From Agrococcus sp. ProA11 (GTDB lineage Bacteria > Actinomycetota > Actinomycetes > Actinomycetales > Microbacteriaceae): a stretch of 64,000 nt of DNA. Below the pieces are notes generated by a model that was not told the origin of the DNA, searched no databases, and saw only the letters and a list, made by a program, of their open reading frames with translations. Shown piece after piece: positions 6,921 to 13,326 of the stretch. Every line of letters begins with the position of its first letter. Within the stretch, counting starts at the first letter, position 1. The translations under genes and the position numbers were made by a program. Location of the stretch: contig NZ_CP156989.1 of assembly GCF_039880525.1 (NCBI RefSeq), positions 1,240,001-1,304,000 of the forward strand, read 5' to 3'.

Positions 6921-7103
6921 GGCAACCAGGGGGGAGTCCGCTCAAAGCCTCTTCGCCGGGACCTCCGGGGCTTGCCCGTTTTCACACACGGGGTGAAATC
7001 CACACCTGAGGTCGATCAAGCCAGTGCCTTGCTGCGGCTGAGAGAGCGGCCAACGAGGTACGAAACCGCTTTCACACACGCGCTTTCGCACTGCGAATCG
7101 GCA
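6921..7103. other. Noncoding gap with direct repeats
   Basis: Between the convergent ends of the 78-residue gene and the terS operon. It contains two copies of TTTCACACACG (6980-6990 and 7070-7080), 90 bases apart. A plus-strand open frame runs through from 6972 but lies antisense to the better-supported minus-strand genes and is not taken as coding. Confidence 0.5.
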
Positions 7104-7355
7104 TCAGAGGCTCGTCGGATCGAATGGGGCATCAGGGATCAGTTCGGAGCTCGTAGACAACTTCTCAGGATCAATGCCCCGCCGTGCAGCCCAGACGAGA
7201 CGTGCCGCACGCCACGCCTCGAACTCCTCCATCCAGCCCTCCCACGCCCGCACACGAGCCCGGATCGGCTTCGACGTGTCATCCGCCCACCCCGGCAAGC
7301 TGTCCGGCGACAGCGCGTCTGGGACGTTGCTGCCGATCGGCTTTCTGCGCCTCAT
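7104..7355 (-). CDS. Small hypothetical protein downstream of terS
   Basis: An 83-residue protein, last gene of the long operon. Its ATG overlaps the terS stop (ATGA), so it is probably co-translated. It has a Pro-rich N-terminus (DALSPDSLPGWADD), a Trp-rich helix (ARVRAWEGWMEEFEAWRAARLVW) broken at its middle, and an acidic tail (SELIPDAPFDP). No family is recognised. Position right after the small terminase subunit suggests a packaging or helper-interaction role, but this is inference. Confidence 0.6.
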   Translation of the reverse strand: MRRRKPIGSNVPDALSPDSLPGWADDTSKPIRARVRAWEGWMEEFEAWRAARLVWAARRGIDPEKLSTSSELIPDAPFDPTSL

Positions 7356-7684
7356 GGCTGGTACACGCCACGGACGCCACGCGAGGCCGGCAGGCCGTCC
7401 TCCTCGAGCCCAGGCACCTTCAGCGTGGCGAGCATTCGAGCGAGCGCCAGTCGCTGCTGACGGATCTCCGCGATAGCCGGATGCAGACGCTTCCCCTGAG
7501 GAGACGCGAGCATCTGCCCGTCCTTCTCCACCTGCTTCCGAAGCGACGTGATCGTGTCCCGCATCCGGCACGCTTCCTCGAGTTGCGCGGCCTCGTGTTC
7601 GGGTAGTTCAAACTCGTCTGTGACGGCTTTCCACAGCTTCCGACCCTGGGCATCCAGCCCTACAGGGGTGCGCATTCCGTTCAT
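7352..7684 (-). CDS. terS: Phage terminase small subunit, P27-like
   Basis: A 110-residue protein of the type actinophages use as small terminase subunit, the DNA-recognition part of the packaging motor. Seen: LDAQGRKLWKAVTDEF at the N-terminus, an EAAQLEEACRMRDTITSL helix, and the C-terminal HPAIAEIRQQRLALARMLATL, the most characteristic part of the family. Start ATG at 7684 has AGGAG about six bases upstream. No large subunit, portal or capsid gene exists in the element. In staphylococcal islands a private TerS redirects the helper motor to the island genome; the same role is inferred here. It is preceded by a 164-base gap with its own hairpin and two 10-bp repeats. Confidence 0.72.
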   Translation of the reverse strand: MNGMRTPVGLDAQGRKLWKAVTDEFELPEHEAAQLEEACRMRDTITSLRKQVEKDGQMLASPQGKRLHPAIAEIRQQRLALARMLATLKVPGLEEDGLPASRGVRGVYQP

Positions 7685-7848
7685 TACCTGCTCCTATCGC
7701 AGTTTCAAGGGTCGATCGTTTGAGATCCAGAGAGAGACACGGCCTAGCACCGGAGGCGCTATGGGACGTTTCAAGGGGGTCCCCCGCCTGGTGGTCATAG
7801 CGGTTGGTGATGGTCGGGCCGTCGTGTTGACCGGCCCGACCGTGGTTG
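7685..7848. other. Gap before terS with repeats
   Basis: The only sizeable break in the minus-strand operon. It holds a hairpin (7812-7841) and two direct copies of GTTTCAAGGG (7702-7711 and 7768-7777; CCCTTGAAAC on the coding strand), 66 bases apart. These could be sites for separate control of terS; no convincing -10 box was found. Confidence 0.45.
7812..7841 (-). terminator. Hairpin after the 48-residue gene
   Basis: A perfect 10-bp stem, GGTCGGGCCG (7812-7821) with its complement (7832-7841), and a 10-base loop, beginning 8 bases past the TAA at 7849. No U-tract; it may attenuate transcription into terS. Confidence 0.5.
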
Positions 7849-7995
7849 TTACGGAGTGGTGCGGAACAGTCCGCGGACGAAGGCGGTCATGTCGTCGTCT
7901 GCGGCTGTCGTGTGTCCGTTGTCCTCAGCGCCAGCCTCGGCTTCCGAGTCGGGGAAGAGTGAGCGGACGAATGCGCGCATGTCGTCGTCGTTCAT
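7849..7995 (-). CDS. 48-residue protein with duplicated motif
   Basis: A 48-residue acidic protein whose ATG overlaps the upstream stop (ATGA). It is an internal duplication: DDDMRAFVRSLF near the N-terminus and DDDMTAFVRGLF near the C-terminus, joined by a Glu/Ala linker. The rest of the protein is only linker, so the motif is probably the functional unit, for example a short binding peptide used twice. Family not recognised. Short length makes it easy to miss, but the coupling and the repeat support it as real. Confidence 0.65.
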   Translation of the reverse strand: MNDDDMRAFVRSLFPDSEAEAGAEDNGHTTAADDDMTAFVRGLFRTTP

Positions 7996-8822
7996 GCGAG
8001 TGAGCCCGCGGCACTGGGGGTCTTGAACCGGTATGCGGAGCCCATGGCGGCCTGGTCGGATTCCTGGCTGCTGAGGTCGGCTCGTGTCTGTGCCGCGTTT
8101 GCCTTTTCGACGCGTTCTTCGGTTTCGGCGGGCGTTGCGAGGCTGATCGTGTAGCCGCGCCTGACGCCTTCCCAGTGGGTGACCTTGGTGCGGGTCGTCT
8201 GGCCGGCTTCGACTTCGGCGCGTGAGAGGTCGCCGGTGTCGAAGCGCGCGTGCGTCTTGCCGGTGCGTGCGGCGTTGCTGAGTCCGAGGGCGTAGATCAG
8301 CTGCCCGATTGAGAGATCGATCTGCTCGAGGGCTGTGATGGCGGTGCGCGCGGTGACGTTGGCTGCTGCGACTTCGAGGGACGCCCGCTGGATGTCGGGG
8401 CTTGCGAGGTCGTGGATGCCTGCTGCGGTGAGCGTGGCGTACGCGTCGGTGAGTGCCTGTCCTGCGTCGGCGTAGGGCTTCTGGAAGACGGTGACGAGCT
8501 GGTCGATGTTCTCTCGCAGGGTCGCGGTGAGGCGGTCGCGTGCGGCGTTGGAGAGGCCTTCGAATGCGGTCATGTTCGACAGTTGCTTGGCGAGTGCGGC
8601 GCGCTGCACGGCGGGGTCGGTGAGCGGGTCGCGGCCTTCGGTGATCGCGTCGGCGAGTGCTTCTCCGACGCTGACGCTGCCGAGGTCGATGCTGCTTGCG
8701 TCGTCGATGAGCTGGATCTGCTGTTCGATGCGCTTGCGGAGCGCGGCGGGGATGGTCGCGCGGTGGTCGTCTGCGGCTTTGAGGACGTTGGTTGCGATGT
8801 CGGGGAGGATGCGAGCGGTCAT
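7992..8822 (-). CDS. Hypothetical protein, 276 residues
   Basis: A largely alpha-helical protein, not recognised. N-terminal MTARILPDIATNVL, helices such as AALRKRIEQQIQLIDD and GLSNAARDRLTATLRENI, a second GLSNAARTGKTHARF copy near residue 190, and a basic C-terminal third ending FKTPSAAGSLA. The phrase GLSNAAR occurs twice about 100 residues apart. An AAAGG ribosome-binding site lies 7-8 bases before the ATG. Size and place in the operon would suit a structural or scaffold-like protein, but the sequence does not show it. Confidence 0.65.
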   Translation of the reverse strand: MTARILPDIATNVLKAADDHRATIPAALRKRIEQQIQLIDDASSIDLGSVSVGEALADAITEGRDPLTDPAVQRAALAKQLSNMTAFEGLSNAARDRLTATLRENIDQLVTVFQKPYADAGQALTDAYATLTAAGIHDLASPDIQRASLEVAAANVTARTAITALEQIDLSIGQLIYALGLSNAARTGKTHARFDTGDLSRAEVEAGQTTRTKVTHWEGVRRGYTISLATPAETEERVEKANAAQTRADLSSQESDQAAMGSAYRFKTPSAAGSLA

Positions 8823-8837
8823 GGTGTGCCTTTCGGG

Positions 8838-9329
8838 CTAGAGGTAGTTGATGGGGTTGAGGTCGTCGGCCTTGGCGCGCTTGCGGCGCGGTGCCGGGGT
8901 GCAGTCTTTGCAGTAAGCGACTGCGGGTTTGGAGCGGAGCAGCATGTGGTTGCAGCCGCCGGCGCATGCGACGTAGGGGGTGCCGGGTCGGACGCGCCTG
9001 CCGGAGTTGATGACTGCGGGGCGGGCCGTGCTGGTTCGTGCCGTGTCGGGTTCGCCGTCGAGCGTGTCTGCGGGCTCGTCAGGCGCGTGTTCGTCGCCTT
9101 GCCCGCGTTCCGCTTGCGCTTCCCGCTCGAGGCCGTCTGCGGCGATCTGGCGGCGTTCCGCGGGCGTCGACTGCCGGTAGAGGCCGAGGTCGATCCACTC
9201 GTCGAGCCAGCGGGGCGGGTTGGGCCGTCGCAGGTCGAGGAGTCCGCGGGTGGTGAGCTTGTCGAGCTCTGCGAGGATCGCCTTCGATGGGACGACGGGC
9301 GTGTGCTTCGTGATCGTCATCGTGTCCAT
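8838..9329 (-). CDS. Hypothetical protein with zinc-binding cysteines
   Basis: A 163-residue protein beginning one base after the upstream stop. The N-terminal half is helical (ILAELDKLTTRGLLDLRR; RWLDEWIDLGLYRQST), followed by an acidic linker and a C-terminal knuckle with CAGGC and CKDC 16 residues apart, then basic PAPRRKRAK. That is a C4 zinc ribbon with a basic tail, suggesting DNA or RNA contact. Alternative start ATG at 9320. No family recognised. Confidence 0.65.
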   Translation of the reverse strand: MDTMTITKHTPVVPSKAILAELDKLTTRGLLDLRRPNPPRWLDEWIDLGLYRQSTPAERRQIAADGLEREAQAERGQGDEHAPDEPADTLDGEPDTARTSTARPAVINSGRRVRPGTPYVACAGGCNHMLLRSKPAVAYCKDCTPAPRRKRAKADDLNPINYL

Positions 9330-9330
9330 G

Positions 9331-10131
9331 TCAGGCCTGGTTCAGGAAGCGGAGCGCGCCGGTGGCGTTGTTCACGAGCAGCACTGACCAGCCGTTGCCG
9401 GTTGAGCCGGATGTGATGCCGGTGACCTTGGGGGCGACGAGAGTTGGCGACTGGAGGGCCGTGTTGCCGTTCTTGACGTTGTTGAGGTCGGCCTGGACGG
9501 CGTTGACGGATGAGACGGTCGCGCGCCCGTTCGCGGTCGACTGCGCCGCGTTAGCCGCAGCCTGCGCAGTCCCGGCCCTATCCCACGCAGCATCCGCGAG
9601 GTTCCACGCCGACTGACCCTTAGCGTCAGCATCATCAGCCTTCGTCACACCAAGATCCGCGCGCGACTTCGCCGCCGCAGCCTCCGACCGCGCCGCCATC
9701 GCATTGTCATACCCAGACTGCCCCTTACGGTCAGCCTCCTTCACAGCCGGCCCTAGCGACGTCATCACGCCATCGATGGGGGCTTCGACGCCGAGCTTGC
9801 CGCGCGTCACCCCGTCGAAGGTGGCGTTCGCGATGCCGGTGACGTTCGTGAGGAACTTGACTGTGCCGTCAGCGTCCCAGATGCCTTCGGGCCGGATGTA
9901 GGTGCTTCCTGCTCCGACCCTGCCGCCGTTCGCTGCAGACATCGAGGCTGCGCCTGCAGTGACTGATCCAGCGTCCTCGATGTGCACGCCTGCGGGGATG
10001 CGGACAGCGATGCCGCTGCCGTGGGAGATGGATGCGTTGTTGAGCGGCGATGCGGTCTCGAGCATGCGCACGCGCTCTTCGAGTCGGCGGATGACGCGCC
10101 CGAAGTCTTCGCGGTCGTGCATTCCGGTCAT
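9331..10131 (-). CDS. Minor-tail-like coiled-coil protein
   Basis: A 266-residue protein; its ATG overlaps the preceding stop (ATGA). The N-terminus (DFGRVIRRLEERVRMLETASPL) is a short coiled coil, followed by NNASISHGSGIAVRI and IRPEGIWDADGTVKFL, a pattern seen in actinophage minor tail and receptor-binding proteins. Residues about 130-220 are Ala-rich heptads with a repeated (D/E)ADxKGQS word (EADRKGQSGYDNA, DADAKGQSAWNLA), and the end is a Gly/Asn/Ser-rich globular segment. A trimeric fibre is plausible. A tail protein in an element without capsid genes is unusual for a classical satellite. Confidence 0.6.
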   Translation of the reverse strand: MTGMHDREDFGRVIRRLEERVRMLETASPLNNASISHGSGIAVRIPAGVHIEDAGSVTAGAASMSAANGGRVGAGSTYIRPEGIWDADGTVKFLTNVTGIANATFDGVTRGKLGVEAPIDGVMTSLGPAVKEADRKGQSGYDNAMAARSEAAAAKSRADLGVTKADDADAKGQSAWNLADAAWDRAGTAQAAANAAQSTANGRATVSSVNAVQADLNNVKNGNTALQSPTLVAPKVTGITSGSTGNGWSVLLVNNATGALRFLNQA

Positions 10132-10397
10132 GAGGTTGCCTTCCGGTTGATGTAGATGAGTTCGTGCTTGCCGCGGCAGTAGGTGCCGCAGCCGGACGCG
10201 AAGAGCAGCGAGTCCCGGTCGCGTGCTTCGGTCTCGGTGGCCCAGAGCGTGAATGTCGCAGCTCGGCCGCACCAGGCGACGAGCGCCCAGTCGCCGGTGC
10301 CGGTGATCCACTTCGCGGGCGGGTACTTACAGCGGATGAAACCGCGATTGGTGGCATGCTCGCCGCGAAGGCACCGACACCGGCTCCACTCGGTCAT
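10128..10397 (-). CDS. Small cysteine-rich protein
   Basis: An 89-residue protein coupled by ATGA overlap on both sides. Cysteines at about positions 7, 9, 23, 43, 70 and 74 (SRCRCLRG, CGTYC) plus His residues could bind one or two zinc ions. The core WALVAWCGRAATFTLWATETEARDRD resembles a compact beta-sheet. Function not recognised. Confidence 0.6.
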   Translation of the reverse strand: MTEWSRCRCLRGEHATNRGFIRCKYPPAKWITGTGDWALVAWCGRAATFTLWATETEARDRDSLLFASGCGTYCRGKHELIYINRKATS

Positions 10398-10558
10398 GCT
10401 CGGCCCCGCTTCCTGGCGAGCACTGGGCAGGTGTCGTCGTGGTAGATGCGGAGCGTGTAGATGCCGTCGCCGTCACGGATGAGTCGCTGGTAGGCGAGGC
10501 AGTCGTCGCAGCCGCCGTCCATGCGCGTTTCGAGGTAGTCGTCGAAGCGGATGCTCAT
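10394..10558 (-). CDS. Small CxxC protein
   Basis: A 54-residue protein between the ATPase gene and the cysteine-rich gene, overlapping both by four bases. It shows GGCDDCLAYQRL and a later DDTCPVLARKRGRA, so three cysteines and a His could make an incomplete zinc site. Start at 10558 (MSIRFDDYLE) follows from the ATGA overlap. Unknown function. Confidence 0.6.
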   Translation of the reverse strand: MSIRFDDYLETRMDGGCDDCLAYQRLIRDGDGIYTLRIYHDDTCPVLARKRGRA

Positions 10559-11757
10559 GCGGCCATCTCCTTGCACGAGCGAGTGTGCTTACCGGTCATG
10601 CCGCACGCGGTGCAGTAGCCGGGGTCGTCCGTAACGGCGCGTGTAACGCCCACACCCATTGCTACTTGTGTTACGTGTGTATCGTTTTCCGCCGCGTTCG
10701 TGACACTCGTAACACTCGTAACGGGGGGTGTGTGCGTTACTTCGGCGTTACGGATGGATTGGAACGCGCCTCGGGTTGCTCTCGAGATGCGCCCACTGTC
10801 TGCGAGCCGGTTGAGGTAGACGCGCCCCTGGCCCTTTGGCACACTCAGTGCCTCATCCGCTTCCACGTCCTGAGCTGTCACCGCGCCTGGCGCATTGTCG
10901 ACGAACTCGAGCACGGCGGTCGAGCGGTCGCCCAGGTTGCGCGGGTCACGGTTCAGGATGTCCTGCACGGTCAGTGTCGAGTCGCCCAGGCACACGGCCT
11001 TGCCAATCGTGGTGAACTCGCCGCCGCCAACGGGAACGTCGACGCTGTCCACGCGGAACGCCAATGATGGCTTTACGGCGGAGTAGTTCGACTTCTCGAT
11101 CGTGAGGATTCGGTTATCGGTTTGGTCGTCTACCGCGAGCACCATGAGCGACCGCGCAATGTCGCGGAAGCCGTGGGAGCCCGATACCTTGTCGCCGGCC
11201 TGCCCTGCGCTTTTGTTGAAGTGCATAACGCAAATGACGGCTACCTCAAGCTCCGCTGCCATAGATGCGAGCGGGTCAAGGTTCCTGCGCACGTCCTCGA
11301 GCCGGTGGCTGTCGCCATGCATGAGGCTGATGATTGGGTCGATGATGAGCACGCGCGCGCCCGTTGACACGATCTCGTCGCGGATCGCCGCTAGATCCTC
11401 GGCCAGCGTCGGTGACGTGATCCAGTCTCGGTTCTCTTCGCCTTGCACTCTGATGCCGGTAATCGCGATAACCCTGCTGAGGTTCGCGTCTGCGACCGTG
11501 AGGCGAGGGGCGAGCATCTTCGACAGGTCGTCCTCGCCCGCGATCATCGCGACGTTCACAGGCTGCCCGTGGTAGTCGCCCTCGAGGGTTCCACGCGTCA
11601 GCCCGGATACGTACCAAGCGAGAATCGTCGACTTCGCGATGCCCGCCGTACCGGCCAAGATCGTGATGACTCCCAGCGGCACCTGATCCCGCACTGCCCA
11701 TTTCTGCCGCTCGATCGGAACGTGCGCGAGCGTCGTGCTCATTAGTTGCCGACTCAT
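10555..11757 (-). CDS. RecA/RepA-fold ATPase (AAA_25-like), replication candidate
   Basis: A 400-residue protein with a RecA-like ATPase core of the RepA/AAA_25 type used by phages and plasmids as replicative helicase or primase partner. The P-loop is at residues 36-43 but reads GTAGIAKS, with Ala for the usual Gly before Lys. Walker B is VLIIDPIISL, followed by VICVMHFNKS as a sensor segment and GSHGFRDIARS as the arginine-rich element. The C-terminal third contains a winged-helix-like stretch, a Val-Thr-rich region and a final zinc knuckle (CTAC then C). Start at 11757 is fixed by the ATGA overlap; an internal ATG at 11742 is possible. Probably replicates the excised element. Confidence 0.7.
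   Translation of the reverse strand: MSRQLMSTTLAHVPIERQKWAVRDQVPLGVITILAGTAGIAKSTILAWYVSGLTRGTLEGDYHGQPVNVAMIAGEDDLSKMLAPRLTVADANLSRVIAITGIRVQGEENRDWITSPTLAEDLAAIRDEIVSTGARVLIIDPIISLMHGDSHRLEDVRRNLDPLASMAAELEVAVICVMHFNKSAGQAGDKVSGSHGFRDIARSLMVLAVDDQTDNRILTIEKSNYSAVKPSLAFRVDSVDVPVGGGEFTTIGKAVCLGDSTLTVQDILNRDPRNLGDRSTAVLEFVDNAPGAVTAQDVEADEALSVPKGQGRVYLNRLADSGRISRATRGAFQSIRNAEVTHTPPVTSVTSVTNAAENDTHVTQVAMGVGVTRAVTDDPGYCTACGMTGKHTRSCKEMAA
10630..10752. repeat. Cluster of GTTAC/GTAAC words (iteron-like)
   Basis: Seven copies of GTTAC or its complement GTAAC in 123 bases of the 3' part of the ATPase gene, at 10631, 10643, 10670, 10709, 10719, 10736 and 10747. Two sit in a 10-bp tandem (CACTCGTAA at 10704 and 10714). 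They encode Val-Thr pairs using GTT and GTA codons, which the host rarely uses, so the DNA words themselves may be selected. A replication origin inside the rep gene is a possible reading. Confidence 0.4.
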
Positions 11758-12191
11758 GCGGCACCTCCAATCGAACCGGCGAGCGCCAGCGCAAAATATT
11801 CGGGGGAGTGTTCGAGAACGCCGGCAGGCATCGCGTCGATTGCTTTGTCGAGGCGTGCCTGCACGCGGGCGGCGTTCTCGTCGGGGAATGCCTTGGCCCA
11901 CAGGCGGTTGCTTGTCCACTCGGCTTGCTTCACGCGCTCGACCTGTGCCGCGATTCCGGCGTCGAATCCGGCCAGGTAAATTGCGCCTGCGTGCGGCGAC
12001 ATCTGGCGGAGTCGATCGAGCCGCAGTGTTCCCGACACGAGGCCCGTCCAGACGGCTTCGAGAGTGTCGTCGATTTCGCGCAAACGGGTCGCGTGGTCGG
12101 GTCGATCGGCGCTAGACTGGAGGTGCGTGAACTTGTGAGCGGCCCCAGAGTTTGACGGCTTGGGGCCGTTCCCCTTTTCGTGATGGGTCAT
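11754..12191 (-). CDS. Hypothetical protein, 145 residues
   Basis: A helical protein coupled by ATGA overlaps to the HTH gene before it and the ATPase gene after it. Seen: a polar N-terminus, RLREIDDTLEAVWTGLVSG, LDRLRQMSPHAGAIYLAGF, QVERVKQAEWTSNRLW, and ARVQARLDKAIDAMP. No catalytic motif or known family. Its place directly before the ATPase suggests an accessory replication or regulatory protein; this is inference from context. Confidence 0.65.
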   Translation of the reverse strand: MTHHEKGNGPKPSNSGAAHKFTHLQSSADRPDHATRLREIDDTLEAVWTGLVSGTLRLDRLRQMSPHAGAIYLAGFDAGIAAQVERVKQAEWTSNRLWAKAFPDENAARVQARLDKAIDAMPAGVLEHSPEYFALALAGSIGGAA

Positions 12192-12385
12192 GCGGCACCA
12201 CCGACGTACTGCAGCGACTGACCCCAGCGTTCGAGGCTTGCTGGGTTGATGCGGATGAGTCGCGGCCCGAAGCGTCGGGCGTCGAGTGTTCCGTCTGAGA
12301 TGCGGCGCCTAATCGTCTTTTCGCTCATTCCGTACTGCATGGCTGCGTTTCGGATCGTCGGCCAGGTTTCGGCAGTGGTGTTCAT
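12188..12385 (-). CDS. xis: Excisionase-like HTH protein
   Basis: A 65-residue winged-HTH protein of the MerR/excisionase type: WPTIRNAAMQYGMSEKTIRRRISDGTLDARRFGPRLIRI. The helix-turn-helix (AAMQYGMSEKTIRRRI) and following strand pair match HTH_17-type DNA-binding domains used by Xis proteins and small phage regulators. Start at 12385 has GGGGA about seven bases upstream; an open extension to 12529 has no ribosome-binding site. First gene of the eleven-gene operon; it could promote excision, control the operon, or both. Confidence 0.72.
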   Translation of the reverse strand: MNTTAETWPTIRNAAMQYGMSEKTIRRRISDGTLDARRFGPRLIRINPASLERWGQSLQYVGGAA

Positions 12386-12406
12386 CGCGTTCCCCTTTAT
12401 TCGGAA

Positions 12407-12449
12407 ACGGACACAGCTCCGCCAAGAGGGGGCGCAAACTTGTGTCCGT
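12407..12449 (-). promoter_or_regulatory. Inverted repeat, candidate operator
   Basis: ACGGACACA (12407-12415) and its exact complement TGTGTCCGT (12441-12449), separated by 25 bases, lie just upstream of the operon's first gene. A TTGGCG stands within the spacer on the minus strand with a poor -10 (GAATAA) 17 bases on. Likely binding site for the element's XRE or HTH protein; inferred. Confidence 0.45.
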
Positions 12450-12595
12450 GGTGGAGCCCGTAGGACGGGCGTACAAGAGCGCCACCTCGCTGGTGGCTGT
12501 TGGTGCGCGGCGACGTGTCCCGGTTCCACTTCGGGGCGTGCGTCGTCGTGCGGTTGTCCGCTAAACGCGGGTCATGCCTGCCGACAAGCGGGCAT

Positions 12596-12628
12596 AAAAA
12601 AAGCCCGGACGGGATTACCGTTCGGGCT
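12596..12628 (-). terminator. Intrinsic terminator 1 (minus strand)
   Basis: On the minus strand an 11-bp stem (outer GCCCG/CGGGC, one G-U pair, loop TAATC) is followed by seven T. It is a textbook rho-independent terminator facing transcripts from the integrase/XRE side. Confidence 0.85.
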
Positions 12629-12696
12629 CAACTCACGCGGGGTGAGTGGTCAGTGCTGCGTCATCGCAGGAAGTCGTGGTCGACTCGAGGGCATAG

Positions 12697-12725
12697 AAAA
12701 ACCCCCGGCGTCAAGCTCGGGGGTT
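12697..12725 (-). terminator. Intrinsic terminator 2 (minus strand)
   Basis: An AACCCCC/GGGGGTT stem (12700-12706 and 12719-12725) extended by one G-C pair, followed on the minus strand by TTTTT. Confidence 0.8.
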
Positions 12726-12756
12726 GGGTCTAGCTGAGGGCACAGATGTACTGCGT
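12697..12756 (-). ncRNA. Possible small RNA
   Basis: A promoter at 12763-12791 would start transcription near 12756, and terminator 2 would end it at 12697, giving an RNA of about 60 nt with no start codon with a ribosome-binding site. Read-through to terminator 1 would give about 160 nt. Entirely inferred from flanking signals. Confidence 0.35.
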
Positions 12757-12762
12757 AGTCCA

Positions 12763-12791
12763 AGTATGCCCTACTACGTCCGTCAGTGCAA
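12763..12791 (-). promoter_or_regulatory. Minus-strand promoter between terminators
   Basis: Reading the minus strand: TTGCAC (12791-12786), 17 bases, CATACT (12768-12763). Spacing is ideal. It lies between terminators 3 and 2 with no gene immediately downstream. Confidence 0.55.
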
Positions 12792-12807
12792 GTCGGCACG
12801 ACAAAAC

Positions 12808-12834
12808 GAAAGAGCCTCCGCTCGGAAGGCTCTT
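12808..12834 (-). terminator. Hairpin terminator 3 (minus strand)
   Basis: AAGAGCCT (12810-12817) and AGGCTCTT (12827-12834) form an 8-bp stem; on the minus strand TTTCGTTTTG follows. It is the first of the three met by transcripts leaving the XRE gene, whose stop is at 12904. Confidence 0.65.
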
Positions 12835-12903
12835 CGCTCTGGTGCCCGTCTGGACGCACTAGTAGAGCACGCCACTAGTTTAGCACGCCGTGGCGTGTCC
12901 CGT

Positions 12904-13248
12904 CTAAATGTGTCGGCTCATCTCGCGTTCAGTGACGAGCCGATCCCATGCACGCCCAATCACTGCTGTCTCTCGACCGCTTGTCCGCCACTCCGACACG
13001 ACGGGGCGCGAGTCCTCGAACCAGGAAACGATCGAGACATCAAAGAATGCGGACACCAACTCAAGCTCGTGGAGCGTGAATCGCTTCCGGCCGGCCCACA
13101 AGTCGCGGGCGCGTTGCGTGGAGATTTCCAGCATCTCCCTCAGCACGGTCGAGTTAGCGATGTCCCAACAAACAAAACACGCGCGGATGTTCAGGTTCAC
13201 GTTCTTGAGTCGGGCGTCAGCCTCGGGGTTGTCGATAGTGTTGTTCAT
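12904..13248 (-). CDS. XRE-type HTH regulator
   Basis: A 114-residue DNA-binding protein. The middle reads NSTVLREMLEISTQRARDLWAGRKRFTLHELELVSAFFDVSIVSWFED, the helix pattern of a Cro/CI-type domain (recognition helix TQRARDLWAG, then HELELVSAFFDV). The N-terminus contains two Cys (ACFVCWD). AGGA stands 12 bases before the ATG. It is a candidate repressor of the element, analogous in position to the CI/Stl-type regulators beside integrase genes. Its transcript would be stopped by three terminators before the excisionase operon, so the two units are separated. Confidence 0.68.
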   Translation of the reverse strand: MNNTIDNPEADARLKNVNLNIRACFVCWDIANSTVLREMLEISTQRARDLWAGRKRFTLHELELVSAFFDVSIVSWFEDSRPVVSEWRTSGRETAVIGRAWDRLVTEREMSRHI

Positions 13249-13326
13249 GGCCTTGGTTCCTTTCGTGGGTCTTGGCCGGCCCTCGCCGCGCTGCTATCGC
13301 GTCGGGGGCGTTCCTCTTGCTGAGGT

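Noticed and set aside
6972-7460. Plus-strand open frame antisense to the terS region
   Set aside because: Conflicts with two minus-strand genes joined by an ATGA overlap and a clear ribosome-binding site.
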